DNA from: Acidobacteriota bacterium
GTDB taxonomy: Bacteria > Acidobacteriota > Terriglobia > Versatilivoradales > Versatilivoraceae
NCBI GenBank assembly: GCA_026706225.1
Contig: JAPOZE010000307.1
Location: forward strand, 1-5,492
Direction of reading: 5' to 3'
Length of the DNA: 5,492 nucleotides
Of this stretch, positions 1 through 5,492 are shown piece after piece (positions within the stretch are counted from its first letter, which is position 1; every line of letters starts with the position of its first letter). The notes beneath the pieces are model-generated. The model was given only the letters and a program-made list of their open reading frames with translations. It had not been told where the DNA came from and did not search any database. The position numbers and the translations under genes were made by a program.

Positions 1-1603
1 AAAGCCTGCTGCGCCGGTTGGCGGGGACTGCGCTGGACCTGGTGGTCCCAGGCTGCCGGGGGCGCAAGCCGGGCGCCGAGCGCCCCGCCTCGGGCCTGGT
101 GGAAGCGCGCGGATTGGCCGGACGACGGGTCGTGATGTCGCTTCGCCCCACGGAATCGACGAATCGGGCCATCTCCTGACGCTGCTGGGCGAAAGAGCGA
201 CGGGTGACGTTGCGTCGGGCGCGGTCGCTCGAGAAGAAGCGGGCTCGAATGTTTGAGGCAGAGTTCCGGGGCAGGCGGCGGTCCCTCTGAACGAGTCGCC
301 CCTGACTGGCGCGATCGGGCACGACCGGAATGCGGCCGCGCATCAGGCTGGCCCTTCGCACCTCGGAGGCCTGCAGGGCGCGCGCATTCAGAATCTGTCC
401 GCGGGAAAAATGTCGGGCGGCGACCAGGGTGGTGCCGTTGCGATGACGTGCATTGCGGTAGTTGTTGTAGACGTTGATCCGGTTGTTGACCAGGACGGTG
501 GAGCCGCCCCTGCCCCGTCCTCGGCCGTAGCGGGAACGACGCCCATACCAGGGGTAGTAGGGCTCCCCGGGAGCAAGGGGAATCCAGCCGTAATATCCAT
601 ACCGCGAACCCAGGCCGATGCCCAGACCGCCACGGCCCTCAAAGCCGAAAAAGGCTACCAGAGCCGGCTGCCAATAGTGACGGGAGTAGAAGGACCCGGG
701 ATGCCAGCCCCAACCGAAGCGAGCATGGCGAAACCAGCGCCCGTAGTGATAGGGCGCCCAGCCCCAGGGGTCGTGACTGACCCAGGTCCAGCCGTAGAAA
801 TCCATCCAGATCCATCGACCGTACCGATAGGGCGCCCAGCCCACGGCAACCGAGGGAAACCAGCAACGGCCGTAGCTGGGAACGTAGACCCAACGACCAT
901 GGTCGTCCAGGTCCTCAACGCCGTAAACGCTGCTGTGAACGTAGCTGTAGGCCTTGGATTTCCTGAGTTGCCGGTCCCGCTTGATGTTCCAAAGGTCCCA
1001 GTCGTCCTTGGGATCGGCTTTGGCCACCTGGAATTCGATGGCCTGGTCTCCCTTGCGGACGATCATGCGTTGACCGGATTTGACTGTTTCCCTGCCGTTT
1101 GCCGAGGCGACCTCGGCCCGACCTTTCCTCACGGTGACGGTTACGCGGTCAAGACCCACAACTTCCACTCGATAGCGTCCGTTCTTTTCCGGGCGAACCG
1201 CCGCCAAGGGGGTTTCGATATCGACGTCCGCATCGCCGCCCCTCAATTCACTGTAAGTGACGACCCCGCGCTCGAGTTGAATCCGGAAGGTTCGACGGCC
1301 CAGGTCGGCCAGTCGGACCTCGGACAACTCGTTGAGGCGCAGAAAGTTGGAGTAGTCCAGTTGGACTTCGGCACGAGAGGCCGATCCGGCAGTCAGAATG
1401 TCGGCTTCCACCAGCGGCATGTTGACCGTGGCCTGAATCGAATCTCCCGATTCGCCTCGCTGCACGGTGAGGTCGCCCTTGGCCAGGCTGAGCCTGGCGA
1501 CTCCCAGCGCCGGACCGGTCTCCTGCGTCTGTGCCGGTGCCGCGTGATTGATAAACAGGGCAATGAGGGGAAACAGAACCAATATTCCGCGTCGGCTTGT
1601 CAT
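1..1603 (-). CDS. FecR domain / DUF6600-type secreted protein (partial, C-terminus off left edge)
   Basis: The frame stays open for 534 codons from the ATG at 1603 to the left edge, so the protein is incomplete. The start is supported by GGGAGGT (complement of 1612-1618), 8 nt upstream. Residues 1-24 look like a signal peptide: a TSRR basic end, a hydrophobic stretch about 7-19, then an APAQ-type cleavage site. Residues about 35-195 resemble a FecR domain: a VARLSLAKGDLTVQRG opening, LRLNELSEVRL at 88-98, a TPLAAVRP beta turn near 131-138 and VRKGRAEVAS at 158-167. A WDLWNIKRD segment (202-210) leads into a DUF6600-like block (about 236-354) very rich in W, Y and G. The visible remainder, about 180 residues, is strongly arginine-rich and low in complexity. 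No transmembrane anchor is visible after the signal peptide, so a periplasmic or surface location is inferred. FecR domains are known from sigma-factor signalling, but standalone DUF6600 proteins have no established function. The divergent neighbour suggests a separate transcription unit. Confidence 0.88.
   Translation of the reverse strand, partial: MTSRRGILVLFPLIALFINHAAPAQTQETGPALGVARLSLAKGDLTVQRGESGDSIQATVNMPLVEADILTAGSASRAEVQLDYSNFLRLNELSEVRLADLGRRTFRIQLERGVVTYSELRGGDADVDIETPLAAVRPEKNGRYRVEVVGLDRVTVTVRKGRAEVASANGRETVKSGQRMIVRKGDQAIEFQVAKADPKDDWDLWNIKRDRQLRKSKAYSYVHSSVYGVEDLDDHGRWVYVPSYGRCWFPSVAVGWAPYRYGRWIWMDFYGWTWVSHDPWGWAPYHYGRWFRHARFGWGWHPGSFYSRHYWQPALVAFFGFEGRGGLGIGLGSRYGYYGWIPLAPGEPYYPWYGRRSRYGRGRGRGGSTVLVNNRINVYNNYRNARHRNGTTLVAARHFSRGQILNARALQASEVRRASLMRGRIPVVPDRASQGRLVQRDRRLPRNSASNIRARFFSSDRARRNVTRRSFAQQRQEMARFVDSVGRSDITTRRPANPRASTRPEAGRSAPGLRPRQPGTTRSSAVPANRRSRL
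734..841 (-). repeat. Tandem GWAPY-x-YGRW protein repeat inside the DUF6600 region
   Basis: The ten-residue unit GWAPYRYGRW (residues 255-264, DNA 812-841) recurs as GWAPYHYGRW (residues 281-290, DNA 734-763), giving a period of 26 residues or 78 bp. The DNA copies share a 16-base exact core (GATAGGGCGCCCAGCC on the plus strand). Each unit is followed by a second aromatic stretch, FYGWTW in one and RFGWGW in the other. The repeat is typical of the family and probably reflects repeating aromatic beta strands. Confidence 0.8.
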
Positions 1604-1683
1604 GGCTGATGACCTCCCGGTCGTCGCTATGGAATCTGCTTGCCTGAATTGGACGGACTCGGCGGAAAGGCCTGCACTCGACC

Positions 1684-1712
1684 AGTATACCCGGAGAGAA
1701 ATGGGGATTCCA
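1684..1712 (-). promoter_or_regulatory. Candidate sigma70-like promoter of the FecR/DUF6600 gene
   Basis: Read on the minus strand, TATACT (complement of 1684-1689) is a five-of-six match to the -10 consensus. A weak -35, TGGAAT (complement of 1707-1712), lies 17 bp upstream. A better -35-like hexamer, CTGACA (complement of 1713-1718), sits too far away at 23 bp. A transcript would begin near 1677 and carry a leader of about 75 nt before the ATG at 1603. The call rests on consensus matching only. Confidence 0.35.
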
Positions 1713-1839
1713 TGTCAGGCCCTTCCTGCTCGAGAGATTTCGGGGTCGGATGGCTGGTGGACGAAAGCCTGATCGAGCGTTGTGGGTGGGATGCAGGGGC
1801 CGGAGGCAGTGTTGCCCGGAGGCAAAAGGAAGAACTGCC

Positions 1840-1857
1840 GACAATTGTCCTTATAAT
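1840..1857. promoter_or_regulatory. Palindrome GACAATTGTC next to a TATAAT box, possible operator/promoter
   Basis: Positions 1840-1849 form a perfect 10-bp palindrome. Three bases later comes a perfect plus-strand TATAAT (1852-1857). No convincing TTGACA-like -35 lies 16-18 bp upstream of it, which would fit either a chance match or an activator-dependent promoter. If used, transcription would start near 1865 and leave a leader of about 260 nt before the propeller gene at 2123. The palindrome would overlap the -10/-35 spacer, a usual position for a repressor site. Function is inferred. Confidence 0.3.
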
Positions 1858-1858
1858 C

Positions 1859-1928
1859 CGTATTTTGAGATACGATAGGGAGCCAACCGGAATCTCCTTC
1901 GGGAAGGTCCTGGTGCCTCGATGGCATC
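1859..1928 (+). repeat. Small inverted repeats in the putative leader
   Basis: CGTAT (1859-1863) pairs with ATACG (1870-1874) across a 6-nt loop. GGTGCC (1912-1917) pairs with GGCATC (1923-1928) across a 5-nt loop, with one G-U pair. Between them, GAGAT (1867-1871) could instead pair with ATCTC (1892-1896). Each stem is short, and none is followed by a T-run, so these are not intrinsic terminators. They may be chance. Confidence 0.2.
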
Positions 1929-1979
1929 CCCTCGGGCGATTTCAGGGCATCGGCGCGGCAGCCGGTGAGCTCAAATAAG

Positions 1980-2008
1980 TTGAATCATTAGGTAAGTTAG
2001 CATAACGT
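1980..2008 (+). promoter_or_regulatory. Weak candidate promoter for the propeller gene
   Basis: TTGAAT (1980-1985), a four-of-six match to the -35 consensus, is followed after 17 bp by TAACGT (2003-2008), only a three-of-six match to TATAAT. It lies in an AT-rich patch about 115 bp upstream of the ATG at 2123. It competes with the TATAAT at 1852-1857 as the source of plus-strand transcription. Confidence 0.25.
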
Positions 2009-2122
2009 TGCGTTCTGTTTTCAGGAGAGTTCAAGCACCTTTTCCTTCCGGGATTCCGGGTGATGACAGGAATTTCGGGTTGAGGCTGCCCATCGAGTCG
2101 GGAACTGTACAAGGAGCTCATA

Positions 2123-3349
2123 ATGAAGTATCCGGCCCTCTTTTTATTGGCGATTTCTCTGGTTCTTTCGCTTTCCGGACTGCCGGCTGGGGACGAGGAT
2201 TGGCCGCAGTTCAGGGGTCCGGGAGGCCAGGGTCACGCTTCCGCCCGTGGTCTCCCCAAGGAATGGAGTGAGACCAAGAATATCACCTGGAAGGTTTCCC
2301 TTCCGGGAAACGGCTGGTCGTCACCGGTCGTTCAAGGCGAGAAGATCTGGTTGACGACCTCGGTGGACGAAGGACGTTCGCTGCGAGCCCTGTGTCTGAG
2401 CCGAAGCGACGGAAAACTGATCCACGACCTCGAGGTCTTCCGCCAGGAGCAGGTGGGCCGCATCCACTCCAAGAACAGCCATGCCTCTCCCACTCCCATT
2501 CTGGAAGGGGACAGGATCTATGTCCACTTTGGAGCATTCGGCTCGGCCGGCCTTCGCAGCGACGGCAGGATCCTTTGGAAACACCGCTTCGAGTACAATC
2601 ATCGCCACGGACCGGGCGGTTCGCCGGTCCTTTTTCAGGACCTTCTCATCTATAACTGCGACGGCACCGATGTGCAGTTCGTGGCAGCCCTGGACAAGCA
2701 TACGGGGGAGTTGCGGTGGAAAAAGACTCGCCAGGGCCGGATGGCCTACTCGACGCCCCTGGCCATCGAGGTGGAGGGTAAACCCCAGTTGGTCAGCACG
2801 GGCGGCGATCGAGTCGTGACCTACCACCCGCTTTCCGGAGAGGAGATCTGGTCGGTGCGCTACGACGGGTTTTCCCTGGTCCCTCGCCCCGTTTTCGGTC
2901 TGGGATTGGTCTATATCATCTCGGGGTACCCGCATCCCGTGCTCTACGCCATCCGTCCCGATGGCCGCGGCGACGTGACCGACAGTCACGTGGCCTGGAC
3001 CTTGAAACGGGGAGTGCCGCTGAATCCTTCTCCCCTGCTGGTGGGAGAGGAACTATACATGGTCAGCGATCGCGGTATCGCATCCTGCGTGGACGCCCGG
3101 ACCGGCAAGCACCACTGGCAGGAAAGGCTGCCGGGAGAGTACTCGGCTTCGCCGATGTATGCCGAAGGGAAAATCTACTTGCTGAACGAGGCAGGGGAGG
3201 CCACTGTCCTGGAGGTCGGAAAGGAGTTCAAGAAGCTGGCCACCAACCGGTTGCCGGGTCGCACCCTGGCCTCGTTCGCCGTGCACGGCCGCGCCATATA
3301 CTTGAGAACCGACAGCTACCTCTATCGGATCGAGCGGTCGACCAGTTAG
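2123..3349 (+). CDS. Secreted PQQ-like beta-propeller repeat protein (BamB-like)
   Basis: The 408-residue protein starts at ATG with AAGGAG (2111-2116) six bases upstream. Residues 1-22 form a signal peptide with hydrophobic core ALFLLAISLVLSLSGL, so export is expected. The mature protein opens with DWPQFRGPGGQGH (26-38), a signature of propeller proteins abundant in Acidobacteriota and Planctomycetota. Blade signatures with a conserved tryptophan recur at W56 (ITWKV), W152 (ILWKH), W199 (LRWKK), W243 (EIWSV), W292 (VAWTL) and W332 (HHWQE). Turns such as DKHTGEL (191-197), HPLSGEE (235-241) and DARTGKH (324-330) precede several of them, and strands such as SPVVQGEKIWLTT follow. This fits a seven- or eight-bladed fold with some degenerate blades. 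Such proteins are often annotated as PQQ-binding or BamB-like. No PQQ dehydrogenase catalytic domain is visible, so a binding or scaffold role is more likely than enzyme activity. It leads a co-directional run with the aldolase 68 bp downstream. Confidence 0.9.
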   Translation: MKYPALFLLAISLVLSLSGLPAGDEDWPQFRGPGGQGHASARGLPKEWSETKNITWKVSLPGNGWSSPVVQGEKIWLTTSVDEGRSLRALCLSRSDGKLIHDLEVFRQEQVGRIHSKNSHASPTPILEGDRIYVHFGAFGSAGLRSDGRILWKHRFEYNHRHGPGGSPVLFQDLLIYNCDGTDVQFVAALDKHTGELRWKKTRQGRMAYSTPLAIEVEGKPQLVSTGGDRVVTYHPLSGEEIWSVRYDGFSLVPRPVFGLGLVYIISGYPHPVLYAIRPDGRGDVTDSHVAWTLKRGVPLNPSPLLVGEELYMVSDRGIASCVDARTGKHHWQERLPGEYSASPMYAEGKIYLLNEAGEATVLEVGKEFKKLATNRLPGRTLASFAVHGRAIYLRTDSYLYRIERSTS

Positions 3350-3417
3350 CGGGTCATGTCACTTTTGTCACACACGAAGCGGCCCGGCGAGAAGTACGGG
3401 CTTATAGGAGTTTAAAG

Positions 3418-4347
3418 ATGGCCAAGCTCCAACTGCAAAGACTCGGAGGGGTCTGGTCGGCTACGCCGACGCCGTTCACCAAGGATCTGAAGGTCGACAC
3501 GGTAGCTGTCAAGAGAATGGTGGAGCACCATCTACGTCTGGGGGTCCGGGGGCTCTTCCTGGCCGGCACTTGCGGAGAGGGTCCCTGGATGCCGGACGTG
3601 GAGCGACGGCGACTGGTGAGGGTGGTCCGCAAATTTTCTCGAGACCGGCTGATGATCGCGGTACAGGTCACCGACAACTCGGCCAGTCGCGTAGTCGCCA
3701 ATATTCGAGCCGCCAAGGCGGATGGAGCCCACATTGCCGTGGTCGCCCCGCCGCTCTTTTTTCTCAATGCCAATCCCCAGACACTGACCAACCACTACCG
3801 CCAGATTCTTCGAGAGAGTGAGTTGCCTGTTGGCATCTACGATCGTGGGCGCCACAGTTCGGTGGTCATCCCGGAGTCGGTTCTCGCGACCATTTACGCC
3901 GACCGGCGCGTGGTCATGGTCAAGGACAGCTCCTCCGACAATCAGCGACGAGAGATCGCCTTGGCCGCGCGGCGGAAACGCCCCCGGTTGCGCCTGCTCA
4001 ACGGCAATGAGTTTCAGTGTCTGGACTACTTGAGAGCCGGATATGACGGGCTGCTGCTTGGCGGTGGAATCTTCACGGGTTACCTGGTGGCCCAGATCAT
4101 CCAGGCGGTTGCGGCCCACGACTATGCCCGTGCCGAGAGAATACAGACTCGCACGACGCGCATGCTTTACGCAGTCTATGGCGGCGACCGGCTGGCCTGC
4201 TGGCTCTCGGGCCTGAAGCGCCTTCTTATGGAGTTGGGCGTGTTCCGGAGCTGGTCGAACTACCTGGGCTACCCTCTGGATCGTTCCTGTATCCGCAACA
4301 TCAAGCGGATTGTTGCCGAGAACCGGGACGTCCTGCTGCCCTCCTGA
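3418..4347 (+). CDS. Dihydrodipicolinate synthase (DapA) superfamily class I aldolase/lyase
   Basis: The 309-residue length is close to the usual 290-310 of the family. The start is ATG with AGGAG (3406-3410) seven bases upstream. It is a (beta/alpha)8 barrel: GVWSATPTPF (11-20) is the first strand motif, AGTCGEG (49-55) is the pyruvate-carboxylate loop (GTTGE in E. coli DapA), Y141 matches catalytic Tyr133, and K169 in VMVKDSSS matches the Schiff-base Lys161. LNGNE (194-198) matches the later glycine loop. The family condenses or cleaves pyruvate-type keto acids in the cytoplasm. Three departures argue against lysine-biosynthetic DapA: C52 replaces the second threonine, Phe (F114) stands where Tyr107 is expected, and the YNxPxR segment reads YDRGRH, so the substrate arginine is displaced. 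Substrate is unknown; sugar-acid or N-acetylneuraminate-like lyase roles are possible. The 68-bp gap before it holds two TGTCAC copies (3357 and 3366) and no terminator. Confidence 0.88.
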   Translation: MAKLQLQRLGGVWSATPTPFTKDLKVDTVAVKRMVEHHLRLGVRGLFLAGTCGEGPWMPDVERRRLVRVVRKFSRDRLMIAVQVTDNSASRVVANIRAAKADGAHIAVVAPPLFFLNANPQTLTNHYRQILRESELPVGIYDRGRHSSVVIPESVLATIYADRRVVMVKDSSSDNQRREIALAARRKRPRLRLLNGNEFQCLDYLRAGYDGLLLGGGIFTGYLVAQIIQAVAAHDYARAERIQTRTTRMLYAVYGGDRLACWLSGLKRLLMELGVFRSWSNYLGYPLDRSCIRNIKRIVAENRDVLLPS

Positions 4348-4410
4348 TCCGAACGTAGCCAGAAGACGATTGTCCGGTTCCATTCCGAGAGTACCGCAAC
4401 CTCGAATCCA

Positions 4411-4420
4411 ATCCGCGGAT
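4411..4420. repeat. 10-bp palindrome ATCCGCGGAT in the gap before hyuA
   Basis: This perfect palindrome lies 63 bp after the aldolase stop codon. It is followed by a second copy of TACCGC (4420-4425) that repeats 4392-4397. It could be an operator half or chance; no other evidence supports it. Confidence 0.2.
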
Positions 4421-4473
4421 ACCGCTTCCTACCCCCGTAGATTATTGTCGTTGTCGACGTCCGCTCATCACGT

Positions 4474-4515
4474 TCGATTGAATCGGGAATCGAGGAGAGC
4501 CCCTTCGACCTCGAT
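4474..4515 (+). repeat. Overlapping, mutually exclusive inverted repeats upstream of hyuA
   Basis: TCGATT (4474-4479) pairs with AATCGA (4488-4493) across 8 nt. ATCGAGG (4489-4495) pairs with CCTCGAT (4509-4515) across 13 nt, a perfect 7-bp stem. The two stems share 4489-4493, so only one can form at a time. The second stem ends immediately before the first GGGAGG (4516-4521). The arrangement resembles a leader that could modulate translation, but the stems are short and there is no T-run, so it is not an intrinsic terminator. The rest of the 4348-4548 gap shows no gene. Confidence 0.3.
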
Positions 4516-4537
4516 GGGAGGCGGTGCCGATGAAATT

Positions 4538-4543
4538 GGGAGG
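4538..4543 (+). promoter_or_regulatory. Shine-Dalgarno GGGAGG that fixes the TTG start of hyuA
   Basis: GGGAGG ends five bases before TTG at 4549. An in-frame TGA at 4531-4533 closes the frame upstream, and no in-frame ATG or GTG lies between it and the conserved nucleotide-binding motif, so this site decides the start. A second GGGAGG (4516-4521) stands 8 nt before an out-of-frame ATG at 4530. Confidence 0.65.
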
Positions 4544-4548
4544 TTGGA

Positions 4549-5492
4549 TTGAAGGCCGCGAAGAGATCCAACAGCACTCAAGGCGCCGTACGCATCGGAG
4601 CCGACGTTGGGGGCACCTTTACCGATGTGGTGGTCTTGGACGGGCGGGGAAATCTGTACACTCACAAGGTGCCGTCGACTCCTCCTCACTTTGAAGAAGC
4701 CGTCATCCAGGCCGTTGGGGCTTGGCTTGGCTCGACAGGGATTTCCGGGGCTCGCGTGAGCGAAGTCGCTCATGGCACGACGGTAGCGACCAATGCCGTG
4801 CTGGAACGTCGGGGGGCAAAAACGGCGCTGGTCACCACCAAGGGTTTCCGGGACGTTCTGGAGTTGAGGCGGATTCGGGTGCCGGTGCTCTATGACTGGT
4901 TTTTCCAAAAACCAAGGGAACTGGTGGAGCGCTATCTGCGTTTCGAGGTGGATGAACGTATCCTGGCCGATGGGGACGTTCAAGTAGGCCTGCGGGAGTC
5001 GGAGCTGTGGACTCTCAAGAAAAAGCTGGAGCGGGAGTCTGTGCAATCGGTGGCCGTTTGCCTTCTCCATGCCTACGCCTACCCTGAACATGAGATGATG
5101 ACGGGTCGGTTTCTGAGAAAACATCTTCCCCATCTGACGGTTTCCCTGTCTTCCGAGATACTGCCCGAGCGCAGGGAATACGAGCGAACGGCCACGACTG
5201 TGGTCAATGCCTACGTGCGCCCGGTGATGCACGGCTATCTGAGGGCGCTGCGGAAAGGTCTCGGCCGCATGCAGATCGAGGCGCCGCTGCTCATCATGCA
5301 GTCGGCCGGCGGCTTGACGCCCGACGACGACGCTGCCTTGCGTCCCGTCTTTGTTCTGGAGTCGGGACCCGCGGCTGGAGTCCTGGCAGCCGCTACCTCC
5401 GCAAGCAAGATAGGCCTGACAAACGTGATCACCTTCGACATGGGAGGAACTACCCCCAAGGCTTCCATGATCCAGGGAGGTAGGCTTGGATA
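4549..5492 (+). CDS. hyuA: Hydantoinase/oxoprolinase family protein, HyuA-like subunit (partial, C-terminus off right edge)
   Basis: The frame runs for 314 codons to the right edge. Full-length HyuA proteins are about 680-700 residues, so roughly the first 45% is present. The N-terminal hydantoinase/oxoprolinase domain opens with RIGADVGGTFTDVVVLDG (15-32), the phosphate-binding motif of the actin/ASKHA ATPase fold. AHGTTVATNAVLERRGAKTA (74-93) and KGFRDVLELRR (98-108) follow, then the family signatures VAVCLLHAYAYPEHE, SSEILPERREYERTATT and VNAYVRPV. The second domain begins with LIMQSAGGLT, ESGPAAGV (S272-G277) and FDMGGTTPKAS (D297-K304). Members cleave cyclic amides such as hydantoins or 5-oxoproline with ATP, or act in ATP-dependent carboxylases such as acetone or acetophenone carboxylase, normally with a HyuB partner. 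HyuB would be expected downstream, out of view. The protein is cytoplasmic, with no signal peptide. The substrate cannot be assigned. The gene symbol denotes the family only. Confidence 0.88.
   Translation, partial: MKAAKRSNSTQGAVRIGADVGGTFTDVVVLDGRGNLYTHKVPSTPPHFEEAVIQAVGAWLGSTGISGARVSEVAHGTTVATNAVLERRGAKTALVTTKGFRDVLELRRIRVPVLYDWFFQKPRELVERYLRFEVDERILADGDVQVGLRESELWTLKKKLERESVQSVAVCLLHAYAYPEHEMMTGRFLRKHLPHLTVSLSSEILPERREYERTATTVVNAYVRPVMHGYLRALRKGLGRMQIEAPLLIMQSAGGLTPDDDAALRPVFVLESGPAAGVLAAATSASKIGLTNVITFDMGGTTPKASMIQGGRLG

Larger units (their letters stand above)
1604..2122. other. Divergent intergenic region, no convincing gene
   Basis: This 519-bp stretch separates the minus-strand FecR/DUF6600 gene from the plus-strand propeller gene. 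Short open frames exist in it, for example about 1640-1978 on the plus strand, but their products have no recognisable domain and no good ribosome-binding site. The stretch is locally AT-richer around 1840-1875 and 1975-2010 than the flanking genes, as expected for promoters. It holds the candidate promoters and small inverted repeats listed separately. Its length leaves room for long leaders or an unrecognised regulatory RNA, but no known riboswitch class was identified by eye. Confidence 0.6.

Noticed and set aside
410..1609. Plus-strand open frame of 399 codons
   Set aside because: It lies antisense to the FecR/DUF6600 gene, whose minus-strand translation gives a signal peptide, FecR domain and DUF6600 motifs. 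The plus-strand product shows no recognisable domain and arises from GC-rich codon usage.
1248..1844. Minus-strand open frame of 198 codons overlapping the FecR gene start
   Set aside because: It is in a different frame from the recognisable FecR protein, has no domain resemblance and would cross the promoter region.
1640..1978. Possible small plus-strand gene of 112 codons in the intergenic region
   Set aside because: It has no good ribosome-binding site and no domain, and it spans both candidate promoter regions.
1860..1980. Leader considered as a known riboswitch
   Set aside because: No conserved core of TPP, SAM, cobalamin, glycine or cyclic-di-GMP riboswitches was recognised; the stems are short and without supporting conservation.
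2321..2989. Minus-strand open frame of 222 codons
   Set aside because: It is a mirror frame of the beta-propeller gene with no recognisable motif.
3382..3401. GCCCG/CGGGC stem considered as a terminator after the propeller gene
   Set aside because: The stem is only 5 bp with a 10-nt loop and has no T-run; it lies directly before the next ribosome-binding site.
3532..4383. Minus-strand open frame of 283 codons
   Set aside because: It is fully antisense to the aldolase gene, which has clear catalytic motifs; the antisense product has none.
4468..5232. Minus-strand open frame of 254 codons
   Set aside because: It is antisense to hyuA and its start region; the plus-strand frame carries the full set of HyuA signatures.

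Overview
The window is GC-rich bacterial DNA carrying four protein genes: one on the minus strand, running off the left edge, and three on the plus strand, the last running off the right edge. No RNA gene, insertion sequence, CRISPR array or attachment site was seen. The combination of a FecR/DUF6600-type secreted protein, a secreted PQQ-like beta-propeller opening with a WPQFRGP motif, a divergent DapA-superfamily aldolase and an N-methylhydantoinase A-like protein suggests Acidobacteriota (Solibacter/Bryobacter-like or a related environmental lineage). Planctomycetota or Verrucomicrobiota cannot be excluded. This placement is an inference from protein style, not from a marker gene.

Layout. 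Positions 1-1603 (minus) encode an exported FecR-domain protein with an aromatic, glycine-rich DUF6600 region and a very basic tail; its C-terminus lies beyond the left edge. A 519-bp divergent intergenic region (1604-2122) holds candidate promoters for both directions and a 10-bp palindrome next to a perfect TATAAT. Positions 2123-3349 (plus) encode a secreted PQQ-like beta-propeller. After 68 bp comes a DapA-superfamily class I aldolase/lyase (3418-4347). A 201-bp gap with overlapping inverted repeats precedes the N-terminal 314 codons of a HyuA/oxoprolinase-type ATP-dependent amidohydrolase (4549-5492), which must start at TTG.

How they may work together. The three plus-strand genes are co-directional and could form a catabolic unit: an exported propeller, a Schiff-base lyase of unknown substrate and a cyclic-amide or carboxylase-type ATPase subunit whose HyuB partner would be expected beyond the right edge. 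The 201-bp gap with its own structure suggests that hyuA may be regulated partly on its own. The minus-strand FecR/DUF6600 gene is probably a separate transcription unit. I see conserved families with some informative active-site departures, but no clear sign of a wholly new system.
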